DNA of 64,000 nt from Methylomonas sp. EFPC3 (GCF_029643245.1 NZ_CP116398.1:558001-622000), one strand, 5' to 3'; positions 20,094 through 29,791 are shown, numbered from the stretch's first letter. Program-made: numbers and translations. Notes: a model not told the origin generated them from the sequence alone.

Positions 20094-20138
20094 CCGGCGT
20101 TGTAACAAAAATTGCTTTGCAAAAACAACGCCGGTTTC
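20094..20138 (+). terminator. Terminator-like hairpin after fliK
   Basis: Arms ccggcgttgt and acaacgccgg (ten base pairs) with a 21-base loop, followed by TTTCT. It ends the flagellar operon. The -35 element of the rpsF promoter lies in the loop, so terminator and promoter are interleaved. Confidence 0.6.
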
Positions 20139-20144
20139 TATAAT
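20117..20144 (+). promoter_or_regulatory. Sigma-70 promoter for the rpsF operon
   Basis: TTGCAA at 20117-20122, 16 bases, then a perfect TATAAT at 20139-20144. It lies about 83 bases before rpsF and should start a leader near 20151. Confidence 0.75.
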
Positions 20145-20227
20145 GCCCAGCTTTTTGGAGTCTTCCGGCTCCGAATCCTTGCTTCACCGCCTGCCGGCGG
20201 GAAGCTTTCAACCCGTAAGGAGAAATC

Positions 20228-20653
20228 ATGCGACATTATGAAATCGTCTTCTTAGTCCATCCTGACCAAAGTGCTCAGGTGCCGGCTATGATTGAACGTT
20301 ACAAATCCACCGTTGAAGAAGCCTCAGGCAAAATTCACCGTCTGGAAGACTGGGGCCGTAGACATCTGGCCTATCCGATCAAAAAAATTCACAAAGCGCA
20401 TTACGTGCTGATGAATATCGAATGCGACCAAGCCACTCTGGAAGAACTGGAAGCCGGTTTTCGCTTTAACGACGCCATTTTGCGCAGCCAGACCCTGGCG
20501 AAAAAAGAAGCCATCACCGGTCCTTCCGTGATTGCAACCAGCGGCAGCGACGGCCAAAAATCCGCCAGCCGTGCCAAAGGTGACGCCGAAGAAGAAGTCG
20601 AAGCCGAAGTCGAAACCAGCGACGAAGCTGAAGTAGCTGCCGATTCAGAGTAA
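20228..20653 (+). CDS. rpsF: 30S ribosomal protein bS6
   Basis: A 141-residue S6. The core is plain: [14 protein letters not shown] at the start, GGK-type strand then the conserved [17 protein letters not shown] and [10 protein letters not shown]. About 40 C-terminal residues form an acidic, probably disordered tail (Glu, Asp, Ala), a common extension in proteobacteria that are glutamylated there in some species. S6 pairs with S18 in the central domain of the 30S subunit, and rpsR follows 24 bases later. TAAGGAG precedes the ATG. Confidence 0.98.
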   Translation: MRHYEIVFLVHPDQSAQVPAMIERYKSTVEEASGKIHRLEDWGRRHLAYPIKKIHKAHYVLMNIECDQATLEELEAGFRFNDAILRSQTLAKKEAITGPSVIATSGSDGQKSASRAKGDAEEEVEAEVETSDEAEVAADSE

Positions 20654-20677
20654 CCCAAATTAACGTAGAGAATTTTC

Positions 20678-20908
20678 ATGGCACGTAACAATATCAGACG
20701 TAAAAAAGGTTGCCGTTTCAGCGGCGAAGACGCGATCGTGATCGACTACAAAGATCTGGATCTGCTCAGCGAATACATCACCGAAACCGGCAAAATCATT
20801 CCGAGCCGGATTACCGGGACTAGCGCGAAATACCAAAGACAGTTGACTGCGGCGATCAAACAAGCCCGTTTTCTGGCTTTGTTGCCGTTTTGCGACGCGC
20901 ATAAGTAA
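20678..20908 (+). CDS. rpsR: 30S ribosomal protein bS18
   Basis: A 76-residue S18, beginning with the basic stretch [13 protein letters not shown] and containing the conserved [20 protein letters not shown] and [24 protein letters not shown] end. It binds 16S rRNA with S6. It is the second gene of rpsF-rpsR-DUF2232-rplI; no primosomal priB is seen between rpsF and rpsR, unlike in enterobacteria. Confidence 0.98.
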   Translation: MARNNIRRKKGCRFSGEDAIVIDYKDLDLLSEYITETGKIIPSRITGTSAKYQRQLTAAIKQARFLALLPFCDAHK

Positions 20909-20936
20909 CTGATTCGCAATCCGGAGGAAGGCAGGC

Positions 20937-21845
20937 GTGCAATTTCTGGCCGCTTTCATCATGAAGGGGAGGGTGCAAGCGATGACCGTTGCATCCAGCT
21001 TGGCGTTGCTTTCCCTGTTGTTTCCTCCGATTAGTATCGTAAGTTCGGCCTCGCTAGCGTTGGTCACTTTGCGGCGCGGAGCCGGCGAGGGCATGTACGT
21101 CCTGCTGTGTTCCTGCTTGGCGGCCGCGGTGTTGAGCCTGATGTTGCTGGGCAATTATCAGTACGCATTGATGTATGGTCTGGCGTTCTGGCTGCCGGTC
21201 TGGTTGATCTCGATCGTCTTGCGCGAGGGCAGACACTTGGTTGTGGCGATAGAAATCGCCGTGTTGCTAGGTTTGGCAGCGGTATTCAGCATTTATGTAT
21301 TCCAGGAGCAGCCGGCATTGTTTTGGCGGCAAATCCTGGAGTTCATGATTCAGCCGATGTTGAGCGGGCAAACCGATGTTGCCGTCGAACAGATTCGCCA
21401 ATCGGCTGATACGTTGGCGCACTACATGACTGGTGTCGCCGCGGCGGGTAGCGTTTGCGGCTTGTTGCTGGGCCTGTTTTTGGCCCGGTTTTGGCAGGCC
21501 GCGCTCTACAATCCCGGCGGTTTCAGAAGCGAGTTTCTGGCGTTGCGGGCGCATTTGCCGTTCACATTGGCGACACTGGCGCTGGTTGCAGTGGCTTGGT
21601 TGAGTCCTGCAGACATCGCGGAGTTCTGCTGGAACGTCTTGCTGGTCATGTTCGTGCTGTATGTCTTTGTCGGTACTGCAGTGCTGCACGCGGCCTTTGC
21701 GACCAGCAAGGGCGGTCGGTTCATGGTGCCTTTTCTGTACATCACGTTGATGTTGGTGCCGCACGTGACCGCCGTGGTCATCCTTTGCGGGCTAAGCGAT
21801 ACTTGGCTGGATTTGCGAAACAAATTTAAACCCAATGGAGCGTAA
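20937..21845 (+). CDS. DUF2232-type membrane protein
   Basis: A 302-residue polytopic inner-membrane protein with about eight hydrophobic segments and short loops. Proteins of this DUF2232 type are often found between rpsR and rplI in gammaproteobacteria, which is exactly the place here. No function is established that I can name; sequence shows no enzyme motif, and a transporter-like fold is only a guess. The GTG start at 20937 was accepted because GGAGGAAG lies nine bases before it; ATG at 20964 is an alternative. It is 46 bases before rplI. Confidence 0.8.
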   Translation: MQFLAAFIMKGRVQAMTVASSLALLSLLFPPISIVSSASLALVTLRRGAGEGMYVLLCSCLAAAVLSLMLLGNYQYALMYGLAFWLPVWLISIVLREGRHLVVAIEIAVLLGLAAVFSIYVFQEQPALFWRQILEFMIQPMLSGQTDVAVEQIRQSADTLAHYMTGVAAAGSVCGLLLGLFLARFWQAALYNPGGFRSEFLALRAHLPFTLATLALVAVAWLSPADIAEFCWNVLLVMFVLYVFVGTAVLHAAFATSKGGRFMVPFLYITLMLVPHVTAVVILCGLSDTWLDLRNKFKPNGA

Positions 21846-21891
21846 CGCTCCCGATTTTTCGACATACGAGTCGAACCAAGAGGTATAAACG

Positions 21892-22338
21892 ATGGAAGTC
21901 ATTCTTCTGGAAAAAACCGCCAACCTGGGCAACCTGGGCGACAAAGTCACCATCAAACCGGGTTATGGCAGAAACTACCTGATCCCGCAAGGTAAAGCCG
22001 TTCAGGCGACCCCGGCTAAAATCAAGGAATTCGAAGAGCGTCGCGCCGAGCTGGAAAAGCAAGCGGCCGAAAAATTGGCGGCTGCCAACGCCCGTGCCGA
22101 AGCTCTGAGCAAACTGGCGATTACGATCGCTCACAAAACCGGTGACGAAGGCCGTCTGTTCGGTTCGGTCGGTACGCTGAACATTGCCGACGCCATTAGC
22201 GCTGCCGGCGTCAAAGTCGAAAAGCACGAGGTACGTTTGCCGAACGGCGTGATCCGCAATATCGGCGATTACGACATCGCCATCAACCTGCACACCGACG
22301 TCGTCGCCACGCTGACGATTAAAGTCGTAGCGGAGTAA
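21892..22338 (+). CDS. rplI: 50S ribosomal protein bL9
   Basis: A 148-residue L9 with two domains joined by a long helix. The N-terminal signature is [19 protein letters not shown] and [13 protein letters not shown]; the central helix is Ala/Glu/Lys-rich ([20 protein letters not shown]); the C-terminal rRNA-binding part has [20 protein letters not shown] precedes the ATG. It closes the ribosomal group; hldD follows four bases later, so that LPS gene is probably cotranscribed. Confidence 0.98.
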   Translation: MEVILLEKTANLGNLGDKVTIKPGYGRNYLIPQGKAVQATPAKIKEFEERRAELEKQAAEKLAAANARAEALSKLAITIAHKTGDEGRLFGSVGTLNIADAISAAGVKVEKHEVRLPNGVIRNIGDYDIAINLHTDVVATLTIKVVAE

Positions 22339-22342
22339 GCGC

Positions 22343-23284
22343 TTGATCATCGTAACCGGTGGTGCCGGCTTCATCGGCAGTAATCTGGTGTTGGGGCTGA
22401 ACGCCCGCGGTTACGATGATATTTTGGTGGTCGACCATTTAAGCAACGGTATCAAATTTCGGAATCTGGTCGATTGCCGGATTGCCGATTATCTCGACCG
22501 AGCCACGTTTCTCGAACGCCTGCAACAAGGCCGATTCCAAGCCGAATCGATAGCCGCGATATTCCATCAGGGCGCCTGTTCCAGTACCACGGAATGGGAC
22601 GGCCGTTACATGATGGACAACAATTATGAATACAGCAAAACCCTGTTTCATTATTGCCAAAGCCACAAAATTCCATTTATTTACGCATCCAGCGCAGCCA
22701 CTTACGGCGCCGATCTGACTTTCAAGGAAGAATTGGCCTACGAAGGTCCGCTGAATGTTTACGGTTACTCCAAGTTTCAATTCGACCAGTATCTGCGCCG
22801 GCAAACCAAGTTGACGGCGCCAGTAGTCGGGCTGCGCTACTTCAACGTCTACGGCCCGCGCGAGGCGCACAAGGGCAGCATGGCCAGCGTCGCGTTTCAT
22901 TTGCATAAGCAGATTCAGCAATCGGACGAATTGAAATTATTCGAAGGTTGCGACGGATATGCGGACGGTGAGCAACGCCGCGATTTTGTTTACGTTGGCG
23001 ATGTTGTCGACGTGAATTTGTGGTTTTTGGACCATCCCGAAGTCAGCGGCATCTTCAACTGCGGTACCGGTCGCAGCCAGACCTTTAACGACGTTGCCAA
23101 TGCGGTGATTCGCTATCATCAACGCGGCTATATCAAATACATCCCGTTTCCGGAGCATCTGAAAGGCTGTTATCAGAGTTTTACCGAAGCCAATCTGGAA
23201 AAACTGCGCGCCGTCGGTTGCCAGCATCGGTTTAAGTCGGTGGAAGAAGGTGTTCAGCTCTACATGGAGTGGCTTAACCGTTAG
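22343..23284 (+). CDS. hldD: ADP-L-glycero-D-manno-heptose 6-epimerase
   Basis: A 313-residue short-chain epimerase that makes the heptose donor for the LPS inner core. Features: NAD-binding GGAGFIGSN at residue 6, the family-specific [13 protein letters not shown], catalytic SSAATYG and [10 protein letters not shown], then [12 protein letters not shown]. The start codon is TTG at 22343: it gives the normal N-terminus (MIIVTGG) and has GGAG seven bases upstream, and there is no usable ATG. It sits four bases after rplI, so expression may be tied to the ribosomal operon. Confidence 0.95.
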   Translation: MIIVTGGAGFIGSNLVLGLNARGYDDILVVDHLSNGIKFRNLVDCRIADYLDRATFLERLQQGRFQAESIAAIFHQGACSSTTEWDGRYMMDNNYEYSKTLFHYCQSHKIPFIYASSAATYGADLTFKEELAYEGPLNVYGYSKFQFDQYLRRQTKLTAPVVGLRYFNVYGPREAHKGSMASVAFHLHKQIQQSDELKLFEGCDGYADGEQRRDFVYVGDVVDVNLWFLDHPEVSGIFNCGTGRSQTFNDVANAVIRYHQRGYIKYIPFPEHLKGCYQSFTEANLEKLRAVGCQHRFKSVEEGVQLYMEWLNR

Positions 23285-23343
23285 CGTTAACCGCGCTCGC
23301 TGATGCCGAAAATCCTGGTTGCGGCCGCGTTTCAAGCGCGTAT

Positions 23344-23359
23344 GCTTATAACGATAAGC
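23344..23359. promoter_or_regulatory. Inverted repeat upstream of ppsA
   Basis: GCTTAT-AACG-ATAAGC, perfect six-base arms, 27 bases before the ppsA ATG. It contains a TATAAC that could serve as a -10 element, but no good -35 is seen. It could be an operator; nothing in the sequence says for which regulator. Confidence 0.3.
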
Positions 23360-23385
23360 AGAATTACAGCCAAGGAGTTCCCCCA

Positions 23386-25779
23386 ATGTCCCTAGCCTAC
23401 CGATATATCCGTTGGTTTAATCAACTCAGCATCCAGGATATTCCTTTAGTCGGCGGTAAGAATGCGTCGTTGGGCGAAATGTACCAAGCCTGGGCCGTAG
23501 AGGGTATCCGGGTGCCGAACGGTTTCGCGATCACCGCAGACGCCTATCGTTGTCTGTTGGATCAAGCCGACGCTTGGCCCCGCTTGCACGAATTATTGGA
23601 CGATGTCGATGCCGACGACGTTGCCGATCTGGCCCTTCGCGCCCAGCAAGCCCGCGATTTGGTCTACGCCGCGCCGCTGCCCGCTGATTTGCAGGCCGAG
23701 ATCCATGCCGCATTTGCCGAGTTGCAGCGCGAATACGGCGCTGACTTGACTGTCGCGGTACGCAGTTCCGCCACCGCGGAGGATCTGCCCAACGCCAGTT
23801 TTGCCGGTCAACAGGATACCTATCTGAATATTCGCGGCGGTCACAGCTTGCTGGATGCCTGCAAGCGCTGCTTTGCCAGTCTGTTCACCGACCGCGCCAT
23901 CCATTACCGCATCGACCAGGGTTTCGACCATTTCAAGGTGGCGCTGTCGATTGGCGTAATGAAAATGGTACGCTCCGATTTGGCCGCCAGCGGCGTGATG
24001 TTCTCACTCGATACCGAGTCCGGCTTCCAGGATGCGGTGTTCATTACCGGGGCTTACGGCCTGGGCGAAAACGTGGTGCAAGGTGCGGTGGATCCGGACG
24101 AGTTTTATGTGCACAAGCCGACCTTCGCCCAAGGTTACCGCGCGGTGCTGCGGCGCAATCTGGGCGCCAAGAAAATCAAGATGGTTTACAGCGACGGCCG
24201 TACTCGCGAGCCGGTGCGCAACATCGCCACCGCCAACGACGAACGCCGCCGCTTTTGCATCGCCGACGCCGAAGTGCTGGAACTGGCCGATTATGCGATC
24301 AAGATCGAACGCCATTACGGTCGGCCGATGGACATGGAATGGGCCAAGGACGGCTTGGACGGCCGACTCTACATCGTCCAGGCCCGGCCGGAAACGGTGG
24401 CTTCCCAGCGCCGCGGCCACGTACTGGAGCAGTACCGCTTGCTGGGGCAGGGCGCGGTGATCGCCCGCGGCCACGCGGTCGGCAGTAAGATCGCCGCCGG
24501 CACCGCCCGGGTCATCGCCAGCGTTGCGCAGTTGTCCAGCTTCAAGCCAGGCGAGGTGCTGGTGGCCGACATGACCACGCCGGATTGGGAACCGGTGATG
24601 AAAACTGCCGCCGCCATCGTCACCAATCGCGGCGGCCGCACTTGCCACGCGGCGATTATTGCCCGCGAATTGGGCGTGCCGGCCGTGATCGGCTGCGAGA
24701 ACGCGACGACGGCGATCGCCAGCGGCGGCGAGGTGACCGTCAGTTGCGCCGAGGGCGACGCCGGTAAGGTCTATCAGGGTCGGGTGAAGTTCGAAGTATT
24801 GCATACCGACTTGGCGCAACTGCGGCGGCCGAAAACCAAGATCATGCTGAATCTGGGCAATCCGGAATTGGCCTTCAAGCACAGCTTTTTGCCGAACGAC
24901 GGCGTCGGTTTGGCACGGATGGAATTCATTATTACCGAATATATCAAGGCGCATCCGCTGGCCTTGATTCATCCGGAGCGGGTTCAGGATGCCGCCGAGT
25001 TGGAACAACTCAAGCGTTTGACCGAGGGTTACGAAAGCCCGGAAGAGTTTTTTATCCAGCGCCTGGCCGAAGGCGTGGCGACGATTGCCGCCGCGTTTTA
25101 TCCCAAGCCGGTGGTGGTGCGGATGTCGGACTTCAAGACCAACGAATACGCCACGTTGTTGGGCGGGCGCTGGTTCGAGCAGGACGAGGCCAATCCGATG
25201 ATCGGTTTTCGCGGCGCGTCGCGCTACGTGCATCCGGCTTACGCCGAGGGCTTCGCCTTGGAATGCGCGGCGATGAAGCGGGTGCGCGAGACGATGGGTT
25301 TGACCAATCTGATATTGATGATCCCGTTTTGCCGGCGCATCGGCGAGGCGGAGCGGGTGTTGGCGGCGATGGCCGGCCACGGCTTGCGGCGCGGCGACAA
25401 CGGTTTGGAAATCTACGTGATGTGCGAGATTCCCAACAACGTGATTCTGATCGACGAATTTGCCAAACTGTTCGACGGTTTTTCGATCGGCTCCAACGAC
25501 TTGACCCAATTGACGCTGGGTGTCGATCGCGATTCGGAGATTGTTGCCAACGACTTCGACGAGCGTGACCCCGGCGTCAAGACTATGATCCGGCTGGCGG
25601 TGGAAGGCGCCCGGCGCAACGGCCGCCATTCCGGTTTGTGCGGCCAGGCGCCGTCGGATTATCCGGAAATGGCCGAATATCTAGTGGAAATCGGGATCGA
25701 TTCGATGAGCTTGAATCCTGACACTGTGTTACCCACAACGCAGCGGGTGTTGGAATTGGAACAGTGCTTGGGGCGATAG
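23386..25779 (+). CDS. ppsA: Phosphoenolpyruvate synthase
   Basis: A 797-residue enzyme that turns pyruvate, ATP and water into PEP, AMP and phosphate for gluconeogenesis. The N-terminal ATP-grasp domain has GGKNASLGEM and VRSSATAEDLPNASFAGQQ. The swivelling domain has the phosphorylated histidine in GGRTCHAAIIARELGVPA near residue 420. The C-terminal PEP/pyruvate domain has GFRGASRY and ends with SIGSNDLTQLTLGVDRDS and GLCGQAPSDYPE. Length is normal. AAGGAG precedes the ATG. It appears to be a single-gene unit; an inverted repeat upstream might be regulatory. Confidence 0.97.
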   Translation: MSLAYRYIRWFNQLSIQDIPLVGGKNASLGEMYQAWAVEGIRVPNGFAITADAYRCLLDQADAWPRLHELLDDVDADDVADLALRAQQARDLVYAAPLPADLQAEIHAAFAELQREYGADLTVAVRSSATAEDLPNASFAGQQDTYLNIRGGHSLLDACKRCFASLFTDRAIHYRIDQGFDHFKVALSIGVMKMVRSDLAASGVMFSLDTESGFQDAVFITGAYGLGENVVQGAVDPDEFYVHKPTFAQGYRAVLRRNLGAKKIKMVYSDGRTREPVRNIATANDERRRFCIADAEVLELADYAIKIERHYGRPMDMEWAKDGLDGRLYIVQARPETVASQRRGHVLEQYRLLGQGAVIARGHAVGSKIAAGTARVIASVAQLSSFKPGEVLVADMTTPDWEPVMKTAAAIVTNRGGRTCHAAIIARELGVPAVIGCENATTAIASGGEVTVSCAEGDAGKVYQGRVKFEVLHTDLAQLRRPKTKIMLNLGNPELAFKHSFLPNDGVGLARMEFIITEYIKAHPLALIHPERVQDAAELEQLKRLTEGYESPEEFFIQRLAEGVATIAAAFYPKPVVVRMSDFKTNEYATLLGGRWFEQDEANPMIGFRGASRYVHPAYAEGFALECAAMKRVRETMGLTNLILMIPFCRRIGEAERVLAAMAGHGLRRGDNGLEIYVMCEIPNNVILIDEFAKLFDGFSIGSNDLTQLTLGVDRDSEIVANDFDERDPGVKTMIRLAVEGARRNGRHSGLCGQAPSDYPEMAEYLVEIGIDSMSLNPDTVLPTTQRVLELEQCLGR

Positions 25780-26048
25780 CCAAGCGGAGATGTCCTGAAC
25801 GATCATGACGCCGGACCGTTATTATGGGCTGGTTTTTTGCCGGGGCTTGCGGATCAGTCAGTCTGTCAAGCATCGCTTTCGGCCGTTTGTCCGCGCCGAG
25901 CGGCGGCTTAAAGTTTTTCCAATACCGATGCTTTCCAACCGTGTTGTTCCAATTTTCGCTCATTCCATGGAGAATTTCATGCCAGATTTGCGGCCTCGTT
26001 CTGCGAGTTCTGAGTTTTGTTCGCCGTTGTGCGGTGGTTAATCGGCTT

Positions 26049-27314
26049 ATGCGATTCGTCTACACCTTGCTGTTTCATTCGGCATTGCCGTTGGTGTTGC
26101 TGCGCTTGTATTGGCGCGGGACCAAAGCGCCTGAATACCGGCGACGCTGGCGTGAACGCTTAGGAATTTACCCGTTTCAATCTCGCCAAGGCGTGCTCTG
26201 GTTTCACGCGGTCTCGGTCGGCGAGGCCGAAGCGGCGTCTCCGCTAATAAAGTGGATGCAATCTCAATATCCCGAATTGCCGGTGCTGGTGACGACTACC
26301 ACCCCGACTGGTTCGGCGCGAGTGCGGGCAGTGTTGGCCGACAGGGTCGAGCACGTGTACTTGCCATACGATTTGCCGCTGGTGGTGGGTCGCTTTATCA
26401 CACATTTTCGGCCCCGCTTGGCGGTAATCATGGAAAAGGAGATCTGGCCGAACCTGTTTGCCGCTTGCGCCGAGGCTTCCATACCGTTGTATATCGTCAA
26501 TGCCCGCTTGTCGGAGCGTTCGGCGCAGTCCTATCAAAGAATTCCGGCCTTGGTGCGGCCGGCATTGGCCGGTGTGGCGGCGATTGCAGTGCAAACCGTT
26601 GATGACCGGACTCGGTTTATCCAGATCGGAGCTCAACCCGATCGCGTGCGGGTGCTCGGCAATATCAAATTCGACGTGACCGTAGCGCCCGAGGTCGTGG
26701 GGCAAGGGCAAGCTCTAAAGGCCCAGGCATTTGCCGGGCGTTGGGTTTTGGTGCTTGCAAGTACTCATCACGGTGAAGAAGATGTGTTCCTCGAACTGTA
26801 TCCGCAGCTAAAAGCCGCGCTGCCCGAATTGTTATTGCTGATCGTGCCGCGGCATCCCGAGCGCTTCCAAACGGTGAGAGCGCTCTGCGAGCAACGCGGG
26901 TTGCAAGTGGTGATGCGCAGCGAACAGCGGGCTTGCGGCGCACAGACCGACGTTTATATCGGCGACAGCATGGGCGAATTGAAAATGCTGTATGCCGCGG
27001 CCGATGCTGCGTTCGTCGGCGGGAGTTTGGTTCCGGTTGGCGGCCACAATGTGTTGGAACCGGCGGCTGCCGGCGTACCGGTAATCTTCGGTCCGGAAAT
27101 GTTTAATTTTCAGGAAATAGCCGAGCGCATGCTCGCCGCCGAAGCGGCCGTTCAGTGTGCCGGGGCTCAGGCCTTGCCAGCTGCGGTGTTACGCCTTTAT
27201 CAAGATATCGACTTTAAAAATCGTCTGGTTGGCAACGCTCGGCAGTTTGTTGCCGACAATCAAGGAGCGGCTGAGCGGACTGCTGCATTATTGGCTGAAA
27301 GCTTGGATGTTTGA
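26049..27314 (+). CDS. waaA: 3-Deoxy-D-manno-octulosonic acid (Kdo) transferase
   Basis: A 421-residue GT30 glycosyltransferase that adds Kdo to lipid A precursor at the inner membrane. The N-terminus carries a hydrophobic anchor (YTLLFHSALPLVLLRLYW). WFHAVSVGEAEAASPLIK holds the catalytic glutamate; further on are EKEIWPNLFAACAE, RHPERFQ and the nucleotide-binding GGSLVPVGGHNVLEPAA. The open frame extends to 25824, but only the ATG at 26049 gives the usual N-terminus and length. Its ribosome site (GGTGG, twelve bases off) is poor. The 269 bases between ppsA and this start hold no gene I can support. Confidence 0.93.
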   Translation: MRFVYTLLFHSALPLVLLRLYWRGTKAPEYRRRWRERLGIYPFQSRQGVLWFHAVSVGEAEAASPLIKWMQSQYPELPVLVTTTTPTGSARVRAVLADRVEHVYLPYDLPLVVGRFITHFRPRLAVIMEKEIWPNLFAACAEASIPLYIVNARLSERSAQSYQRIPALVRPALAGVAAIAVQTVDDRTRFIQIGAQPDRVRVLGNIKFDVTVAPEVVGQGQALKAQAFAGRWVLVLASTHHGEEDVFLELYPQLKAALPELLLLIVPRHPERFQTVRALCEQRGLQVVMRSEQRACGAQTDVYIGDSMGELKMLYAAADAAFVGGSLVPVGGHNVLEPAAAGVPVIFGPEMFNFQEIAERMLAAEAAVQCAGAQALPAAVLRLYQDIDFKNRLVGNARQFVADNQGAAERTAALLAESLDV

Positions 27315-27399
27315 AGCGGTCCTGACGGTTTGGCGAAAAGGGCTCGGTGTTTTCCGTTATAATTCGTCGGTTTTTAATTTTTTAGGTTAATAGCGGATT

Positions 27400-28611
27400 A
27401 TGTCGGATATTAAAAAAGTGGTGCTGGCCTATTCGGGCGGTCTGGATACTTCAGTGATCTTGAAATGGCTGCAAGATGTTTACCAATGTGAGGTCGTAAC
27501 ATTTACCGCCGACATCGGCCAGGGCGAAGAGCTGGAGCCGGCACGGGCCAAGGCTAAGGCAGCCGGCATCAAGGAAATCTATATCGACGATTTGCGCGAG
27601 GAATTTGCCCGCGATTTCGTATTTCCGATGTTCCGCGCCAATACCATTTACGAGGGCGAATATCTGCTGGGTACCTCCATCGCCCGGCCGCTGATCGCCA
27701 AGCGTCTGATCGAAATTGCCAACGAAACCGGCGCCGACGCGATTTCCCACGGTGCTACCGGCAAGGGCAACGACCAAGTCCGCTTCGAGTTGGGTGCTTA
27801 TGCGTTGCGGCCGGACATTAAGGTTATTGCGCCCTGGCGGGAATGGGATTTGAATTCACGGCAAAAACTGCTGGATTACGCCGAGCAGCATGGCATCTCG
27901 GTGGAGATGAAGAAAGGTAAAACCTCGCCCTACTCAATGGATGCCAACTCGTTGCATATTTCCTACGAAGGCCGGATTCTGGAAAATCCGTGGACCGAGC
28001 CGGAAGAAGACATGTGGCGCTGGAGTGTGTCGCCGGAAAATGCGCCGGACCAAGCCACTTATGTCGAATTGACCTATGAAAAAGGCGATATCGTCGCCAT
28101 CGACGGTGAACCGCATACGCCGCATCAGGTCATGGAAAAACTGAACAAAATCGCTGGCGCCAATGGCGTCGGCCGCCTGGATATCGTCGAGAACCGTTAT
28201 GTGGGCATGAAGTCGCGTGGTTGCTACGAAACGCCGGCCGGCACCGTGATGTTGAAGGCCCATCGCGCGATCGAATCTCTGACTCTGGATCGCGAGGTGG
28301 CGCATTTGAAGGACGAATTGATGCCGCGTTATGCCTCTCTGATTTACAACGGTTACTGGTGGAGTCCGGAACGCAAAATGCTGCAAACCATGATCGACGA
28401 GTCGCAAGTCAACGTGAACGGTAAAGTCCGTGTCAAGTTGTATAAAGGCAACGTCATCGTCGTCGGCCGTCAATCGGAATCCAACAGTTTGTTCGACGAA
28501 AATATCGCCACCTTCGAAGAAGACGGCGGCGCCTATAACCAAAAAGACGCCGAAGGCTTCATTAAATTGAACGCCCTGCGGATGCGGATTGCGGCGAAAA
28601 AAGGCCGTTAA
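27400..28611 (+). CDS. argG: Argininosuccinate synthase
   Basis: A 403-residue ligase that joins citrulline and aspartate with ATP. The N-terminal PP-loop is [48 protein letters not shown] and [22 protein letters not shown] are further hallmarks. Length is normal. A TATAAT lies 37 bases before the ATG (27358-27363) but the matching -35 is weak. No other arg gene is adjacent; argH is not in the window. Confidence 0.98.
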   Translation: MSDIKKVVLAYSGGLDTSVILKWLQDVYQCEVVTFTADIGQGEELEPARAKAKAAGIKEIYIDDLREEFARDFVFPMFRANTIYEGEYLLGTSIARPLIAKRLIEIANETGADAISHGATGKGNDQVRFELGAYALRPDIKVIAPWREWDLNSRQKLLDYAEQHGISVEMKKGKTSPYSMDANSLHISYEGRILENPWTEPEEDMWRWSVSPENAPDQATYVELTYEKGDIVAIDGEPHTPHQVMEKLNKIAGANGVGRLDIVENRYVGMKSRGCYETPAGTVMLKAHRAIESLTLDREVAHLKDELMPRYASLIYNGYWWSPERKMLQTMIDESQVNVNGKVRVKLYKGNVIVVGRQSESNSLFDENIATFEEDGGAYNQKDAEGFIKLNALRMRIAAKKGR

Positions 28612-28628
28612 GCCCGAAAGCAGAAAAC

Positions 28629-28656
28629 AGGACATTTTTCCGCAAGCTTGTATAAT
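28629..28656 (+). promoter_or_regulatory. Sigma-70 promoter candidate
   Basis: AGGACA (28629-28634), 16 bases, then a perfect TATAAT (28651-28656), 84 bases before the next gene. It separates the unknown membrane protein from argG. Confidence 0.55.
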
Positions 28657-28739
28657 GCGCCGATAACTGTCCGCCGATCGTAGTACTTGGCTACGTCGGC
28701 GGGCAGAGACGCTTCCCGATTAGCAAGACTAAAACAATA

Positions 28740-29357
28740 ATGAGCGACATGCCTGAGATTAATCCGGATGAAGTCATAAGCGACACGCGCGAGATTGTCT
28801 ATTTGCGGACCGCAAACCAGCATCAGGCATTGGTAAAAGCCAACCGCGTGCTGCTGCTGTTGGTGATGGGGTTGATGGCGGTTGTGTTTGTGTTGGGGTT
28901 TGTATTGTTGCCCAGACAAAATTTGCTGACCGAAATCCAAAAACATCAGACCTTGTCTGCGGTTTATGCGACTCAGAACCCGGCGCTATCTGCAGAAATT
29001 AGTGCTTTGAAAGGGCAGTTATTCGGTTTATTGAGCGGTTCAATCGAAAGCAAATTGCGGACATTGGAAGAGAATATTAAAAAAGGCAGCGTTGCCGATT
29101 CCTTGGATACGATTCGCGATTTGAAAGGGGATGTAAAAATCCTGACGACCTATTCGATCGATTCGCCGGCCAGAGCCGATGGCGCGGCAGTGAACCAGGC
29201 CTTGATCAAGGAATTGAACGATGTAAAGGATTTGGTTTATCTGACCTTCGTCTCTTGCGGTTTGATGATCGCGGCGATTGCCGGGGTCTGGCTGCGTGGT
29301 CGTTACCGTCTAACGCATCAGCGAAGTCGCCAAGCCTATCTTGGCAGAGGCGATTAA
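28740..29357 (+). CDS. Unknown protein with two membrane helices
   Basis: I do not recognise this 205-residue protein. It has a charged N-terminus (about 33 residues), a first membrane helix (LLLLVMGLMAVVFVLGFVLL, about 37-56), a helical, probably periplasmic part of about 100 residues with heptad-like spacing, and a second helix (LTFVSCGLMIAAIAGVWL, about 170-187) with a short basic tail. The layout resembles small sensor or envelope-structure proteins without a catalytic domain. The gene stands alone: its own promoter lies upstream and a strong terminator downstream. The ATG has only a poor ribosome site. Confidence 0.7.
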   Translation: MSDMPEINPDEVISDTREIVYLRTANQHQALVKANRVLLLLVMGLMAVVFVLGFVLLPRQNLLTEIQKHQTLSAVYATQNPALSAEISALKGQLFGLLSGSIESKLRTLEENIKKGSVADSLDTIRDLKGDVKILTTYSIDSPARADGAAVNQALIKELNDVKDLVYLTFVSCGLMIAAIAGVWLRGRYRLTHQRSRQAYLGRGD

Positions 29358-29380
29358 CCCGCTATTTTATTTGGCGGATA

Positions 29381-29415
29381 AAAAAGCCGCTATCCGTTAC
29401 GGATAGCGGCTTTTT
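29381..29415. terminator. Bidirectional terminator
   Basis: A perfect fifteen-base-pair stem (aaaaagccgctatcc / ggatagcggcttttt) with a five-base loop, A-rich on one side and T-rich on the other. It separates the unknown membrane protein and the cytochrome c gene, which converge. Confidence 0.93.
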
Positions 29416-29435
29416 ATTTGCCTGTCGAACTGCGA

Positions 29436-29771
29436 TTATTTTTTCAAATATTCGTAGACTGCGTCGATGGCTTGGTCTTCGGTATAACCAGCTTTTTTGA
29501 CAGGACCCACTTCCATGATCGCTGCGGTGGCTTTAGGCATGCCGTTTTTGCCGTTTTTCAGGACGCTGGCGAACTGGTCTTTCGGCAGTTTACCCGCTTT
29601 GATCAGTTCTTTCAGTTGTGGGTTAGAAGAGATGTCATGGCAAGCGCCGCAACCACGGCCGAAAGCACGCTCGTAAATTTTTGCGCCGATTTCTTCCGCT
29701 TCGTTAGCTGCAACTTGGCCGCTGATCGCGATAAGAGCTGCGCCTACTAATAAACCGAATGATTTTTTCAT
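29436..29771 (-). CDS. Small periplasmic c-type cytochrome
   Basis: A 111-residue monoheme cytochrome c. A signal peptide (MKKSFGLLVGAALIAISGQVAA) is followed by the heme motif CGACH near residue 41, and Met of NGMPKA near 77 is the likely distal ligand. Spacing and size are those of class I cytochromes of the c5 type. It should carry electrons in the periplasm; its partners cannot be told from the neighbourhood, although cysG (siroheme) lies upstream on the same strand. GAGAGAAG precedes the ATG. A hairpin with a T run lies 21 bases before the start. Confidence 0.88.
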   Translation of the reverse strand: MKKSFGLLVGAALIAISGQVAANEAEEIGAKIYERAFGRGCGACHDISSNPQLKELIKAGKLPKDQFASVLKNGKNGMPKATAAIMEVGPVKKAGYTEDQAIDAVYEYLKK

Positions 29772-29791
29772 TTTCTTCTCTCGTTGTGTTT

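Noticed and set aside
24004-25629. 541-codon open frame antisense to ppsA
   Set aside because: It lies wholly within the clear ppsA coding sequence, has no ribosome site or recognisable domain, and is rich in His, Gln, Arg and Val as expected from reading a GC-biased gene on the wrong strand.
25805-26041. Short frame between ppsA and waaA
   Set aside because: No ribosome site, and composition is that of a shifted reading of spacer and waaA leader.
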